A stretch of 64,000 nt of DNA from Corynebacterium bovis DSM 20582 = CIP 54.80 (GCF_030408615.1 NZ_CP047187.1:2108001-2172000); one strand, 5' to 3'; shown: positions 17,527 to 27,750, counted from the first letter of the stretch. Translations and numbers: made by a program. The notes: generated by a model from the sequence alone, not told the origin.

Positions 17527-18450
17527 ATGACCTCCACCGGAACGCTGCTCAACGACTGGTACGCCGCCCACGCGCGCGACCTCCCGTGGCGACGACCGGG
17601 CACGACGCCGTGGGCCGTCCTCCTCTCCGAGGTCATGTCCCAGCAGACCCCCGTCGCCCGCGTCATCCCCCGGTGGGAGCGGTGGCTGGAGCTCTGGCCG
17701 CGGCCCGCCGACCTCGCCGCCGCGCCGACGGCGGACGTCCTCCGCGAGTGGGGGTCGCTCGGCTACCCGCGCCGGGCGCTGCGCCTCCGGGAGTGCGCGC
17801 AGGCCGTCGGCGACGCGCTGCCCGACACGGTCGCCGGGCTCGAGGCCCTGCCCGGCATCGGCACGTACACCGCCCGCGCCGTCGCCGCCTTCGCCTTCGG
17901 CCGGGCCGTGCCGGTCGTCGACACGAACGTCCGGCGGGTCCACCACCGGCTCGTCCGGGGCGTCCGGCTGCCCGGGCCGGCGCGCGCCACCGACCTCGTC
18001 GACGTCGCCGACCTCATGCCGTGGGTCGACGAGGACCCCGCGCTGACCCGGCGCGGCTACACCAACCCCACGCACGACCCGGCCCGCCGCGACGAGGCGC
18101 TCGGCATGTGCGCGTCGCTCATGGAGCTCGGCGCGACGGTGTGCGTCGCCCGCACGCCCCGCTGCGACCGGTGCCCGGTGCTCGACCGCTGCCGGTGGAC
18201 CGCCCTCGGCCGCCCGGAGCCGACGGAGCGGGAGCGGGCCGACGCCCGCCGCCGGGTGCAGACCTTCGAGGGCACCGACCGGCAGGCCCGCGGCCGGATC
18301 ATGGCGCTGCTGCGGAGCCGGGAGACCGCCGACGCGGCCGCGCTCGCGGGGGTGTGGGGGGATGCGGGTCAGCGGGACCGGGCGGTCCGGTCGCTCATGG
18401 ACGACGGTCTCGTCACCCGGACCGGGGACGTGTGGCACCTCCCCCGGTGA
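17527..18450 (+). CDS. mutY: A/G-specific adenine DNA glycosylase MutY
   Basis: MutY removes adenine mispaired with 8-oxoguanine. Visible features: the catalytic Glu in LLSEVMSQQTPV (about residue 37), the helix-hairpin-helix LPGIGTYTARA, the catalytic Asp in VDTNVRRV, and the iron-sulfur ligands in the Cys-X6-Cys-X2-Cys-X5-Cys array of VCVARTPRCDRCPVLDRC. At 307 residues it lacks most of the C-terminal 8-oxoG recognition domain found in E. coli MutY, as in other actinobacterial forms. TACAGT (17512-17517) lies nine bases before the ATG, so the mRNA may be leaderless. Confidence 0.95.
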   Translation: MTSTGTLLNDWYAAHARDLPWRRPGTTPWAVLLSEVMSQQTPVARVIPRWERWLELWPRPADLAAAPTADVLREWGSLGYPRRALRLRECAQAVGDALPDTVAGLEALPGIGTYTARAVAAFAFGRAVPVVDTNVRRVHHRLVRGVRLPGPARATDLVDVADLMPWVDEDPALTRRGYTNPTHDPARRDEALGMCASLMELGATVCVARTPRCDRCPVLDRCRWTALGRPEPTERERADARRRVQTFEGTDRQARGRIMALLRSRETADAAALAGVWGDAGQRDRAVRSLMDDGLVTRTGDVWHLPR

Positions 18451-18504
18451 CCAGGCAGTAGTATTTCGCCTGTATCTGACCCCTCCGCAAAGGTTGACGC
18501 ATCC

Positions 18505-19845
18505 GTGACCGCCCCCCGCACCCCTCGCGCCACCCACGTCGTGGCCGTGGGCCTCATGCTGTTCTCGATGTTCTTCGGGGCCGGCAACCTCATCTTCCCG
18601 TCGATGCTCGGGGCCGAGGCCGGCCCCGACCTCATCCCCGCGATCACCGGATTCGTCATCACCGGTGTGCTACTCCCCGTCGTCGCCGTCATCGCCGTCG
18701 CCATCTCCGGCTCAGGTGTCCTGGACCTGGCGTCGCGGGCGGGACGGGTGTTCGGCGTCGTCTTCTCCGTCGTCGCCTACCTCTCCATCGGTTCGCTCTA
18801 CGCCATGCCCCGCGCGGCGTCGACGGCGTACACGCTCAGCGTCGAGACGACCCTCGACCTCCACGGCGAGTGGCCGCGGCTGCTGTTCAGCCTCGTGTTC
18901 TTCGGCGTCTCGCTCGCCCTCGTCCTCGTGCCCGGCACGGTCGCCGACTCCCTCGGCAAGTACCTCACCCCCGCGCTGCTCGTGCTCATCGCCGTGCTCG
19001 TCGTCGTCGGGTTCACCCGGCTCCACGACCCGGCCGTCGCGTCGTCGGCGAAGTACGCGGACTCCCCGCTCGTCACCGGCGTCCTCGAGGGCTACTTCAC
19101 GATGGACTCCGTCGCCGCCCTCGCCTTCGCCATCGTCGTCGTGACGAGCTTCGGCGCCCGCGGCGTGACGGACCACCGCACGGTCGTCCGCGCGACGGCG
19201 GTGTCGACCCTCATCGCCGGGGCGTGCCTGCTGCTCGTCTACGTCTCCCTCGCCGTCCTCGGCACGAAGATGCCGGACAAGACCTCGTTCTCCGACGGGG
19301 CGGAACTGCTGTCCCGCGCGTCGGAGCTCACCCTCGGCGACGCCGGGGCGTGGGTCTTCGCCGCGGTCGTCCTCCTCGCCTGCCTCACGACGGCGGTCGG
19401 GCTCATCACGGCGTCGGCGTCGTTCTTCCACGAACTGCTCCCCCGCCTGTCGTACCGGGCGTGGTGCGTCGTCTTCACCGTCACCGGGCTCGCCGTGGCG
19501 AACCTCGGCCTCCAGCGGATCCTCGCCGTGTCCGGGCCGGTCATCGGCTTCATCTACCCCGTGGCGATCACGCTCATCCTGCTGACGGTGTTCCACATGA
19601 CCGTCGGCACGCTGCGCATCCCCGTGACCTACCGCGCGGCCGTCACCGTCGCGGTGCTGTTCTCCCTGCTCGACCTCGGCCGCTCCCTCGGCGGCCTCGT
19701 CATCGGCTGGATCCCCCTGTTCGCCGACGGGCTCGGCTGGCTCGTGCCGACGCTCGTCGCCGGGGCGGTCGGCTACGCCGTCGACCGCCGCCGGGGCCTC
19801 CACGACGAGGCCCTCGTCGGCGGCGACGTCGAGGTGAAGGCCTAG
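18505..19845 (+). CDS. brnQ: Branched-chain amino acid permease BrnQ
   Basis: BrnQ (446 residues) is an LIVCS-family Na+ symporter for isoleucine, leucine and valine. It has about twelve membrane helices and the N-terminal signature FSMFFGAGNLIFP. The GTG at 18505 is the only start near that signature; AAAGG lies 14 bases upstream, further than usual. A TAGTAT at about 18459-18466 may serve as -10. The stop shares a CTAG with the stop of the convergent clpC, so the two genes have no space for a terminator between them. Confidence 0.95.
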   Translation: MTAPRTPRATHVVAVGLMLFSMFFGAGNLIFPSMLGAEAGPDLIPAITGFVITGVLLPVVAVIAVAISGSGVLDLASRAGRVFGVVFSVVAYLSIGSLYAMPRAASTAYTLSVETTLDLHGEWPRLLFSLVFFGVSLALVLVPGTVADSLGKYLTPALLVLIAVLVVVGFTRLHDPAVASSAKYADSPLVTGVLEGYFTMDSVAALAFAIVVVTSFGARGVTDHRTVVRATAVSTLIAGACLLLVYVSLAVLGTKMPDKTSFSDGAELLSRASELTLGDAGAWVFAAVVLLACLTTAVGLITASASFFHELLPRLSYRAWCVVFTVTGLAVANLGLQRILAVSGPVIGFIYPVAITLILLTVFHMTVGTLRIPVTYRAAVTVAVLFSLLDLGRSLGGLVIGWIPLFADGLGWLVPTLVAGAVGYAVDRRRGLHDEALVGGDVEVKA

Positions 19846-22358
19846 CCCTCCGTCGCGACCTCGGGCAGCGGCTTCGGCCGCGACCCGAAGACGAACGCCC
19901 CGTCGGTGACGTCGACGGTGACGATCTCCCCGGCGCCGATCTCGCCGAAGAGGATCTTCTCCGAGAGCTGGTCCTCGATCTCCCGCTGGATCGTGCGCCG
20001 CAGCGGGCGGGCACCGAGCACCGGGTCGAAGCCCTTGTCGGCGAGGAGCTTCTTCGCCGTGTCGGAGACCTCCAGGCCCATGTCCTTCTGGGCCAGGGCC
20101 CGCTCGACGCGCCCGAGCAGCAGGTCGACCATCTGGACGATCTCGTCCTGCGTGAGCTGGTGGAAGACCACGATGTCGTCGATGCGGTTGAGGAACTCCG
20201 GGCGGAAGTGCTTCTTCAGCTCGTCGTTGACCTTCTGCTTCATCCGCTCGTACCGGCCGGCCTCGTCGGCCGCGCCGACACCGCTGAAGCCCATGCCCAC
20301 GGCCTTCGAGATGTCCTGGGTGCCCAGGTTCGACGTGAAGATGAGCACGGTGTTCTTGAAGTCGACGACGCGCCCCTGGCCGTCGGTGAGACGGCCGTCC
20401 TCGAGGACCTGGAGGAGCGTGTTGTAGATCTCCTGGTGGGCCTTCTCGATCTCGTCGAAGAGCACGACGCTGAACGGCTTGCGACGGACCTTCTCCGTGA
20501 GCTGGCCGCCCTCGTCGTAGCCGACGTACCCGGGGGGCGCGCCGAAGAGACGGGAGGCCGTGAAGCGGTCGTGGAACTCACCCATGTCGATCTGGATCAG
20601 CGCGTCGTCGTCCCCGAACAGGAACTCCGCGAGGGCCTTCGACAGCTCCGTCTTCCCCACGCCGGAGGGACCGGCGAAGATGAACGAACCGCTGGGGCGC
20701 TTCGGGTCCTTGAGACCCGCGCGCGTCCGGCGGATCGCCCGCGACACCGCGCGCACCGCGTCCTCCTGGCCGATGATGCGCTTGTGCAGCTCGTCCTCCA
20801 TGCGCAGGAGCCGGGAGGACTCCTCCTCCGTGAGCTTGACGACGGGGATGCCGGTCCAGTTGCCGAGCACCTCGGCGATCTGCTCCTCACCGACCTCCGC
20901 GACGTCCTCGAGCTCGCCGGCGCGCCACTGCTTCTCCTTCTCCTCGCGCTCCTCCGTGAGGGTGCGCTCGTCGTCGCGGAGCGCGGCGGCCTTCTCGAAG
21001 TCCTGGTCGTCGATCGCGGCCTCCTTGCGGCGGCGGACCTCGGCGATCTTCTCGTCGACGACCTGGATCGACTTCGGCGCGGTCATCCGCTTGATGCGCA
21101 TCCGCGCGCCGGCCTCGTCGATGAGGTCGACGGCCTTGTCCGGCAGGAAGCGGTCGTTGATGTACCGGGAGGACAGCTGCGCCGCGGCGACGAGCGCGCC
21201 GTCGGTGATGGACACCCGGTGGTGCGCCTCGTAGCGGTCCCGCAGGCCCTTGAGGATCTCGACGGTGTCCTCCACCGACGGCTCCGGCACCTGGACGGGC
21301 TGGAACCGGCGCTCGAGGGCGGCGTCCTTCTCGATGTGCTTCCGGTACTCCTCCAGCGTCGTCGCACCGATGGTCTGCAGCTCACCGCGGGCGAGCTTCG
21401 GCTTGAGGATGCTCGCGGCGTCGATCGCGCCCTCCGCGGCGCCCGCGCCGACGAGGGTGTGGATCTCGTCGATGAACAGGATGATGTCGCCGCGCTGGTT
21501 GATCTCCTTGAGCACCTTCTTCAGGCGCTCCTCGAAGTCACCCCGGTAACGGGACCCGGCGACGAGCGAGCCGAGGTCGAGCGAGTACAGCTGCTTGTCC
21601 TTCAGCGTCTCCGGCACCTTGCCGTTGACGATGGCGAGGGCGAGGCCCTCGACGACGGCGGTCTTGCCGACGCCCGGCTCACCGATGAGGACCGGGTTGT
21701 TCTTCGTGCGGCGCGAGAGGACCTGCATGATCCGCTCGACCTCCTTCTCACGGCCGACGACCGGGTCGAGCTTGCCGTCCCGGGCCGCCTGGGTGAGGTT
21801 CCGCCCGAACTGGTCGAGGACGAGCGAGTTCGACTTCTGGCCGATCTTCGCGCCGCCCTCCGCGCCGGCGCCGACCCCCGCCGTCGCCGGCTCGTCGCCC
21901 TCGCTCTCCGGCTCCGCCCCCTCGTAGCCCGACAGCAGCTGGATGACCTGCTGCCGCACCCGGGAGAGGTCCGCCCCGAGCTTGACGAGCACCTGGGCGG
22001 CCACGCCCTCGCCCTCGCGGATGAGGCCGAGGAGGATGTGCTCGGTGCCGATGTACTTGTGGCCGAGCTGGAGCGCCTCCCGCAGGGCGAGCTCGAGGAC
22101 CTTCTTCGCCCGCGGCGTGAAGGGGATGTACCCGCTCGGCGGGTGGCCGCCCGAGCCGATGATGTCCTCCACCTCCGTGCGGACGGCCTCGAGGGAGATC
22201 CCCATCGACTCCAGGGCCTTCGCCGCGACCCCCTCACCCTCGTGGATGAGGCCGAGCAGGATGTGCTCGGTCCCGATGTAGTTGTGGTTGAGCGCGCGGG
22301 CCTCCTCCTGCGCCAGGACGACGACGCGCCGCGCCCGGTCAGTAAACCTCTCGAACAT
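19842..22358 (-). CDS. clpC: ATP-dependent Clp protease ATPase subunit ClpC
   Basis: ClpC (838 residues) unfolds proteins and feeds them to the ClpP peptidase. It contains two N-terminal Clp repeats (each with [11 protein letters not shown]), a first AAA+ module with GEPGVGKT, a UVR-containing middle region (about residues 425-465), and a second AAA+ module with GPSGVGKT and a ClpP-binding loop typical of class I Clp ATPases. The start ATG 22358 has a good site (GGGAGAG). No mcsA, mcsB or ctsR gene is linked, as usual for actinobacteria, where ClgR controls clpC. A clear ClgR box was not found upstream. Confidence 0.97.
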   Translation of the reverse strand: MFERFTDRARRVVVLAQEEARALNHNYIGTEHILLGLIHEGEGVAAKALESMGISLEAVRTEVEDIIGSGGHPPSGYIPFTPRAKKVLELALREALQLGHKYIGTEHILLGLIREGEGVAAQVLVKLGADLSRVRQQVIQLLSGYEGAEPESEGDEPATAGVGAGAEGGAKIGQKSNSLVLDQFGRNLTQAARDGKLDPVVGREKEVERIMQVLSRRTKNNPVLIGEPGVGKTAVVEGLALAIVNGKVPETLKDKQLYSLDLGSLVAGSRYRGDFEERLKKVLKEINQRGDIILFIDEIHTLVGAGAAEGAIDAASILKPKLARGELQTIGATTLEEYRKHIEKDAALERRFQPVQVPEPSVEDTVEILKGLRDRYEAHHRVSITDGALVAAAQLSSRYINDRFLPDKAVDLIDEAGARMRIKRMTAPKSIQVVDEKIAEVRRRKEAAIDDQDFEKAAALRDDERTLTEEREEKEKQWRAGELEDVAEVGEEQIAEVLGNWTGIPVVKLTEEESSRLLRMEDELHKRIIGQEDAVRAVSRAIRRTRAGLKDPKRPSGSFIFAGPSGVGKTELSKALAEFLFGDDDALIQIDMGEFHDRFTASRLFGAPPGYVGYDEGGQLTEKVRRKPFSVVLFDEIEKAHQEIYNTLLQVLEDGRLTDGQGRVVDFKNTVLIFTSNLGTQDISKAVGMGFSGVGAADEAGRYERMKQKVNDELKKHFRPEFLNRIDDIVVFHQLTQDEIVQMVDLLLGRVERALAQKDMGLEVSDTAKKLLADKGFDPVLGARPLRRTIQREIEDQLSEKILFGEIGAGEIVTVDVTDGAFVFGSRPKPLPEVATEG

Positions 22359-22591
22359 TAGCTCTCCCTCATCGTTCGGTCTGTTGGCGTCCCACTGTAA
22401 TTGCTTGTGCGGACGCTCACGGCCCCCCGCGCGTCCCCCACGCCGGACCACCCGCGTCCGGCACCCCGTCACCGCAGGTCACAGGCCATGCGAGGGTGAT
22501 GTACGCCAGCAGCGAACACGGCTGTGGTCCGCAGGTGGACCGTGGGCTGTAGTCTGGATCACAGATCCGCATGACATCCGAGGAGACACCC

Positions 22592-24292
22592 ATGAGCCAA
22601 CCGCAGCCCGCCGTCACCCCGGGAATGCTGCCGACCCTTGCGAAAGGCACGCTTCCCCTGTTCCGTTCCGGGGTCCTCAGCCCCATGGGGCCGGTGACCG
22701 TCGGCAAGGTGCTCCGCGCGATCCACCACTGGGAGTTCCTCCCGGCCGGCCTCCTGGCCATCGGTGCCGCCCGCGACCCCCACCACGCCGCCCTCATCGA
22801 CGACGCCGGGTCGCTCACGTACAGCGAGCTCGACGACCAGACCGACCGCCTGGCCCGGGCGCTGTTCCGCTCCGGGATCCGCGAGCGCGACCGCATCGGC
22901 ATGCTCTGCCGGAACCACCGCGGCTTCGTCATGACCCTGTGCGCCCACGGCCGGCTCGGCACCGACCTCGTGCTGCTCAACACCGGCGCCTCCGCCCAGC
23001 AGACCCGCGCCGTCATCCGGGAGCAGAAGATCGACCTGCTCGTCCTCGACGAGGAGTTCATCCCCCTCCTGCCCCGCGACTTCGACGCCTGCCCGGTCAT
23101 CATCGCCTGGGAGGACACCGACGACGACCCCGAGGCGGAGAACGTCAGCGAGGCCGCCGACGGCGACCACGCCGTCCGCAACCCCGACTGGCCGTCGCTC
23201 AACGAGGTCCTCCGCACCTCCCCCGACACCCAGACGATCCCGTCCCGCCCCCGCCGCGGGCGCACCGTCATCCTCACGTCCGGGACCACCGGCACCCCCA
23301 AGGGCGCCCGGCGGCCGGAACCCCGGACCTACCTGCCGGCGTCGTCGATCATGTCCCGCATCCCCCTCCGGCACCACCGGCCGTACTACATCGCCGCGCC
23401 GATGTTCCACACGTGGGGTTTCGCCCAGATCCAGCTGGCGCTCGCGCTCCGCGCGACGATGATCGTCCAGCGCCGCTTCAGCCCGAAGTCCGCCGTGAAG
23501 CTCATCGAGGCGAACCGGCCGCACACCATCGCCATCGTCCCGACGATGCTCAAGCGGCTCCTCACCGCGATCCCCGAGCACTTCAACCCGGGTGTCAAGG
23601 TCATCGCCGCGTGCGGTGAGGCCCTGCCCCCGCGCGTCATCTCCGACACGATGGACGCCTTCGGCGCGGTGCTCTACAACCTCTACGGCTCCACCGAGGT
23701 GAGCTGGGCGACGATCGCCACGCCCGAGGAGCTCCGCGAGCACCCGTCGACCGCCGGCAAGCCGCCGATGGCGACCGTCGTGAAGATCGTCGACGAGAAC
23801 GGGAAGCCCTGCGCCGAGGGCGAGGTCGGGGCGATCTACGTCGGCAACGACATGCTCTTCGAGGGCTACACCCGCCCGGGCGCGGACAAGCCGGTCGTCG
23901 ACGGGCTCGTCGCCACCGGCGACCTCGGCTACGTCGAGGACGGGCTCGTCTACATCGCCGGCCGCTCCGACGACATGATCGTCTCCGGCGGCGAGAACGT
24001 GTACCCGCAGGAGACCGAGGACGTCATCTCCGTCATGGACGGGGTCGACGAGGTCGCCGTCCACGGCGTCGACGACGAGGACTTCGGCCAGGCGCTCGCC
24101 GCGTTCGTCGTCCTCGCCGACGGCGTCGACCCGGCCGAGTTCCGGGAGCGGGCGAAGCAGGAGGTCAAGGACCGGCTCGCGCGGCACTGCGTGCCCCGCT
24201 ACTACGTGTTCATGGACAGCCTGCCCCGCAACGAGGTCGGCAAGGTCGTGCCCCGCGAGCTCCCCGAGGTGACCGCGGAGGACCGCGCGTGA
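22592..24292 (+). CDS. AMP-dependent acyl-CoA synthetase (FadD type)
   Basis: This 566-residue ligase activates a carboxylic acid as acyl-AMP and then acyl-CoA. Motifs are complete: P-loop TSGTTGTPKG, YGSTE, the hinge region RSDDMIVSGGENVYP, and the catalytic Lys in NEVGKVVPRE. ATG 22592 is chosen over an upstream ATG (22571) because AGGAG lies about seven bases before it. The adjacent acyl-CoA dehydrogenases suggest a fatty-acid or lipid substrate. The 233 bases upstream hold its promoter and that of divergent clpC; TAGTCT (22550-22555) is the best -10. Its stop overlaps thiD. Confidence 0.93.
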   Translation: MSQPQPAVTPGMLPTLAKGTLPLFRSGVLSPMGPVTVGKVLRAIHHWEFLPAGLLAIGAARDPHHAALIDDAGSLTYSELDDQTDRLARALFRSGIRERDRIGMLCRNHRGFVMTLCAHGRLGTDLVLLNTGASAQQTRAVIREQKIDLLVLDEEFIPLLPRDFDACPVIIAWEDTDDDPEAENVSEAADGDHAVRNPDWPSLNEVLRTSPDTQTIPSRPRRGRTVILTSGTTGTPKGARRPEPRTYLPASSIMSRIPLRHHRPYYIAAPMFHTWGFAQIQLALALRATMIVQRRFSPKSAVKLIEANRPHTIAIVPTMLKRLLTAIPEHFNPGVKVIAACGEALPPRVISDTMDAFGAVLYNLYGSTEVSWATIATPEELREHPSTAGKPPMATVVKIVDENGKPCAEGEVGAIYVGNDMLFEGYTRPGADKPVVDGLVATGDLGYVEDGLVYIAGRSDDMIVSGGENVYPQETEDVISVMDGVDEVAVHGVDDEDFGQALAAFVVLADGVDPAEFRERAKQEVKDRLARHCVPRYYVFMDSLPRNEVGKVVPRELPEVTAEDRA

Positions 24293-25080
24293 TCCCCCGG
24301 GTCCTCTCCGTCGCGGGGACGGACCCGACCGGGGGCGCGGGGATCCACGCGGACCTCAAGTCCATCGCCGCCGCGGGGGGCTACGGCATGGCGGCGGTGA
24401 CGTCACTCGTCGCCCAGAACACGTGCGGGGTGCGCTCGGTGCACACCCCGCCGCCGGCGTTCCTCCGGGAGCAGCTCGACGCCGTCACCGACGACGTCGA
24501 GGTCGACGCCGTGAAGATCGGCATGCTCGGTGACGTCGCCACCGTGGAGACCGTCGCGGACTGGCTGCCCGACGTGCTCACCGTCCTCGACCCGGTCATG
24601 GTCGCGACGAGCGGGGACCGGCTCCTCCCCCGCGACGCCGAGGAGGCGCTGCGGGGGCTCGTGGCGCAGGCCGGCGTCGTCACCCCCAACATCCCCGAGC
24701 TCGCCGTCCTCACCGGCCTGGAGCCCGCGACGACGCTCACCGGCGCCGTCGAGCAGGCCCGACGTATCGCCTCCCCCACCACCGCGGTCGTCGTCAAGGC
24801 CGGGCACCTCAGCGGGCCCGACGCGGGGAACGTGTGGGTGCACCCGGACGGCGTGCACCACGTGCCGTCGCCGCGCGTCGACACGACGACGACGCACGGC
24901 ACCGGCTGCTCACTGTCCTCGGCGCTCGCGACGCGCCTCGTGACGGATGCGCCCCGTGAAGCGCTGGCGTGGGTCACACGCTGGCTCCACGGGGCGATCG
25001 TCCACGGGGCGGACCTCCATGTCGGACGGGGCCACGGCCCCGTCCATCACGGGTGGGCTACTTCAGATCCTTGGAGCTGA
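24289..25080 (+). CDS. thiD: Hydroxymethylpyrimidine/phosphomethylpyrimidine kinase
   Basis: ThiD (263 residues) phosphorylates the thiamine pyrimidine moiety twice. The ribokinase-like start VAGTDPTGGAGIHADLK and the anion-hole region THGTGCSLSSALA with the catalytic position are both present. The GTG at 24289 overlaps the acyl-CoA synthetase stop by four bases (GTGA), an unexpected pairing of thiamine and lipid genes. No thiamine riboswitch is possible at this internal position. Its 3' end overlaps the convergent acyl-CoA dehydrogenase by 23 bases. Confidence 0.95.
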   Translation: MIPRVLSVAGTDPTGGAGIHADLKSIAAAGGYGMAAVTSLVAQNTCGVRSVHTPPPAFLREQLDAVTDDVEVDAVKIGMLGDVATVETVADWLPDVLTVLDPVMVATSGDRLLPRDAEEALRGLVAQAGVVTPNIPELAVLTGLEPATTLTGAVEQARRIASPTTAVVVKAGHLSGPDAGNVWVHPDGVHHVPSPRVDTTTTHGTGCSLSSALATRLVTDAPREALAWVTRWLHGAIVHGADLHVGRGHGPVHHGWATSDPWS

Positions 25081-26269
25081 GGCCCAGCTCGCGGCGGGCG
25101 ACGACGAGCTGCTGGATCTGCTGGGTCCCCTCGAAGATGTCGAGGATCTTGCTGTCACGGGCCCACTTCTCGAGCAGGTCGCGCTCGGAGTAGCCGTAGG
25201 CGCCGGCGAGCTCGACGGCGCGGAGGGTGAGGTCGGTCGCCATGCGGCCGGCCTTCGCCTTGCACTCCGAGGCCTCCTTGGAGTTCGGCTGCTTGTTGTC
25301 GGCCATCCAGGCGGCGCGCAGCGTCATGAGGTACGCGGCCTCCCAGTCGGACTCGAGGCGGACGAACTCGGACGCGGCCGCGGACTGGGCCCACGCCGGG
25401 GCGTCGTAGTTGAGGTCGACGCCGGCGTCCGTGAGGACCTCACGGAGCTTCTCCAGCGACGCGCGGGCGACACCGACGGCCATGGCGGCGACCATGGGGC
25501 GGGTGTTGTCGAAGGTGGCCATGACGCCACCGAAGCCCTTCTTCGTGTCGACCTCCGGGGAGCCCAGGAGGTTCTCCTTGGGCACGCGGACGTTGTCGAG
25601 GATGAAGTGGGCCGTGTCGGACGCGCGGATGCCGAGCTTGTGCTCGAGGCGGACGAGCTCGAAGCCGGGGGTGTCGCGCGGGACGACGAAGGACTTGATC
25701 GCGGCGCGGCCGGCGGACTTGTCGACGGACGCCCACACGACGACGTGGGTGGAGCGCTCACCGGCGGTGACGAAGATCTTCTCGCCGTTGAGGACGTACT
25801 CGTCGCCGTCGAGCTTCGCGGTCGCGGCGACGGCGGCGGAGTCGGAGCCGAACTGCGGCTCGGTGATCGCCATGGACGCCCAGATCTTGCCGAAGCGCTC
25901 GAGCTGCTCGTCGGTGGCGACGGCGGCGACGGCGGCGTTGCCGAGGCCCTGGTAGGGGATGGAGAGGGTCAGTCCGACGTCGCCCCAGCAGGTCTCGATG
26001 ACGTTGAGGACGGAGGCCATGTTGCCGCCGTTCTTCACCCCGCCGGTGTCCTTCTTCTTGGAGTCGCCGCGGCCGCCGGAGGCGCCGGCCATCGACTGGC
26101 CGGCGTCGGCCATGCCCTCGACGAGCGAGGCCATCGTGTCGAGCTCGACCGGACGCTCGTGCTCGGCCAGGTCGTACTTGCGGGAGATCGGGCGGAAGAT
26201 CTCGGCGGCGGCCTGGTGCGCCTCGTTGATGCCCGCCTTCATCTTCTTGGGAAGTTCGAGGTTGATCAT
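25058..26269 (-). CDS. Acyl-CoA dehydrogenase, subunit A of an adjacent pair
   Basis: This 403-residue flavoenzyme oxidises an acyl-CoA to the 2-enoyl-CoA. It shows the FAD/substrate segments AITEPQFGSDSA and FVTAGERSTH and the C-terminal IFEGTQQIQ with the conserved Glu. The start ATG 26269 has a strong site (AAGGAG). A Lys/Gly-rich insert (about residues 66-80) is unusual. It lies 31 bases downstream of a second acyl-CoA dehydrogenase; in mycobacteria such adjacent pairs form alpha2-beta2 enzymes, so a heteromer is plausible. The substrate is unknown. Confidence 0.93.
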   Translation of the reverse strand: MINLELPKKMKAGINEAHQAAAEIFRPISRKYDLAEHERPVELDTMASLVEGMADAGQSMAGASGGRGDSKKKDTGGVKNGGNMASVLNVIETCWGDVGLTLSIPYQGLGNAAVAAVATDEQLERFGKIWASMAITEPQFGSDSAAVAATAKLDGDEYVLNGEKIFVTAGERSTHVVVWASVDKSAGRAAIKSFVVPRDTPGFELVRLEHKLGIRASDTAHFILDNVRVPKENLLGSPEVDTKKGFGGVMATFDNTRPMVAAMAVGVARASLEKLREVLTDAGVDLNYDAPAWAQSAAASEFVRLESDWEAAYLMTLRAAWMADNKQPNSKEASECKAKAGRMATDLTLRAVELAGAYGYSERDLLEKWARDSKILDIFEGTQQIQQLVVARRELGLSSKDLK

Positions 26270-26300
26270 GATTGAAGTCTCCTTCGTGACGAGTGGCGGG

Positions 26301-27677
26301 TTAGAGGACGACGACACCCTCGGCGACACCGATGGCACGCAGGTCGCGGTACCACCGCTCCACCGGGTGCTCCTTGGTGTAGCCGTGGCCGCCGAGGAGC
26401 TGGACCCCGTCGAGTCCGAACTGCATGCCCTTGTCGGAGGCGAAGCGGCGCGCGAGGCCGGCCTCGCGGTGGAAGGACAGACCCTGGTCCAGGCGGGAGA
26501 CACCGCGCAGGACGAGGAGGCGGAGGCCGTCGAGCTCGATGCGGATGTTCGCCACCATGAAGGCGACCGCCTGGCGGTGGGAGATCGGCTCGCCGAAGGC
26601 CTCACGCTCGTTGACGTAGGTCTTCGTGTAGTCGAGCACGGCCTTGCCGGTGCCGAGGGCGAGCGCGGCCCAGCCGAGGCGGGCGCGGCGGATGATCTCG
26701 GCGTACTGCTCGGTGCGGTCCTCGTCGGAGAGGTCCGCGCCACCGAGGAGGTTCGCGGCCGGGACCTTGACGTCCTTGAGGAGGACGCGGCCGAGGGCGG
26801 CGCCGCGCAGACCCATCGACGGGTCGGCCTCGACGACGAGCCCCTCGGTGCCGGACTCGACGATGGCGAAGGTGTTGACGCCGTCGAGGTTGACGGCGAC
26901 GACGAACAGCTCGGCCTTGCCGGCGTTCGGGACCATCGTCTTCACGCCGTTGATGACGATGTCGCCGCCCTCACGGCGCGCGGTCGTCTGCAGCTCGAAG
27001 GGGTCGAACAGCGGGCGGGACTCGGAGACGACGACGGCGGCCGGGGGCACCGACTCGCCGGCGAAGGACGGCAGGTACGTCTTCTGCTGGGCGTCGTCGC
27101 CGTAGTTCGTGATGGTCGTCGCGACGCCGGCGGGGGCCATGATCGCGGTGGCGAGGCCCATGTCACCGTAGGCGAGCGCCTCGGCGACGAGCGCGCCGGT
27201 CGTGGCGCCGGAGGCGGTGGCGATGCCCTCGTACTCCTCCGGGAGGTTGATGAGGGCGACGCCGAGCTCCGCGGCGGTGTCGAGCAGGCCCTCGGCCGGC
27301 TCGGCCTTCTCGTTGCACTCGGAGGCGACGGGGCGGAGACGCTCCTCGGCGAACTCCTTCACGGCGCCGACGATCATCTCCTGGTCCTCGGTGGGGGTGA
27401 GGTCCCAGAGGGCCTTGCCCGGCTCCTCGGAGGGGAGGCGCACCGGGTCGCCGGAGCCCTTGGACTTGGCGAACGTCCGGTTCACGGCCCCGAGGGTGCG
27501 CATGCCGGTCTTCGTGGACTCGTAGGCGACCCGGTCCACCTTCTCGTTGAGGCCGTACTTCGCGGCGAGATCGGAGCCGGTGAACCGGGTCAGGACCCGC
27601 ATCACCGAACCGACCGCGTCACGGCGGATGTTGTTGAGTCCGGGAGTCGAGTCGTCACGCTTGTTTCGGTCGCTCAT
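26301..27677 (-). CDS. Acyl-CoA dehydrogenase, subunit B of an adjacent pair
   Basis: The 458-residue protein starts at ATG 27677. Residues 1 to about 85 form a charged extension absent from common acyl-CoA dehydrogenases; the remainder holds the N-terminal helical, beta and C-terminal helical domains, ending with LLGGHGYTKEHPVERWYRDLR and AEG. It is the first gene of the pair and is preceded by an AT-rich segment with an inverted repeat. The protein stops shortly after the AEG, much earlier than its partner's QIQQ tail. This supports a division of labour in a heteromeric enzyme, but that is inference. Confidence 0.9.
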   Translation of the reverse strand: MSDRNKRDDSTPGLNNIRRDAVGSVMRVLTRFTGSDLAAKYGLNEKVDRVAYESTKTGMRTLGAVNRTFAKSKGSGDPVRLPSEEPGKALWDLTPTEDQEMIVGAVKEFAEERLRPVASECNEKAEPAEGLLDTAAELGVALINLPEEYEGIATASGATTGALVAEALAYGDMGLATAIMAPAGVATTITNYGDDAQQKTYLPSFAGESVPPAAVVVSESRPLFDPFELQTTARREGGDIVINGVKTMVPNAGKAELFVVAVNLDGVNTFAIVESGTEGLVVEADPSMGLRGAALGRVLLKDVKVPAANLLGGADLSDEDRTEQYAEIIRRARLGWAALALGTGKAVLDYTKTYVNEREAFGEPISHRQAVAFMVANIRIELDGLRLLVLRGVSRLDQGLSFHREAGLARRFASDKGMQFGLDGVQLLGGHGYTKEHPVERWYRDLRAIGVAEGVVVL

Positions 27678-27709
27678 GGTGTGGCGTCCACCTTTCGCTG
27701 GGAGAGAAC

Positions 27710-27726
27710 TTATGTATCCATCATAA
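27710..27726. promoter_or_regulatory. Inverted repeat at the acyl-CoA dehydrogenase promoter
   Basis: TTATG-N7-CATAA is a 5-bp inverted repeat in an AT-rich island, 33-49 bases upstream of the start codon. On the minus strand the same DNA offers TATGAT as a -10. It may be an operator for a fatty-acid regulator encoded elsewhere. Confidence 0.4.
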
Positions 27727-27750
27727 ACCACGCCGGTGACTGGGGTCACA

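Noticed and set aside
22359-22591. ClgR operator between clpC and the acyl-CoA synthetase gene
   Set aside because: A CGC-N5-GCG type site with proper flanks could not be found in the 233-base gap.
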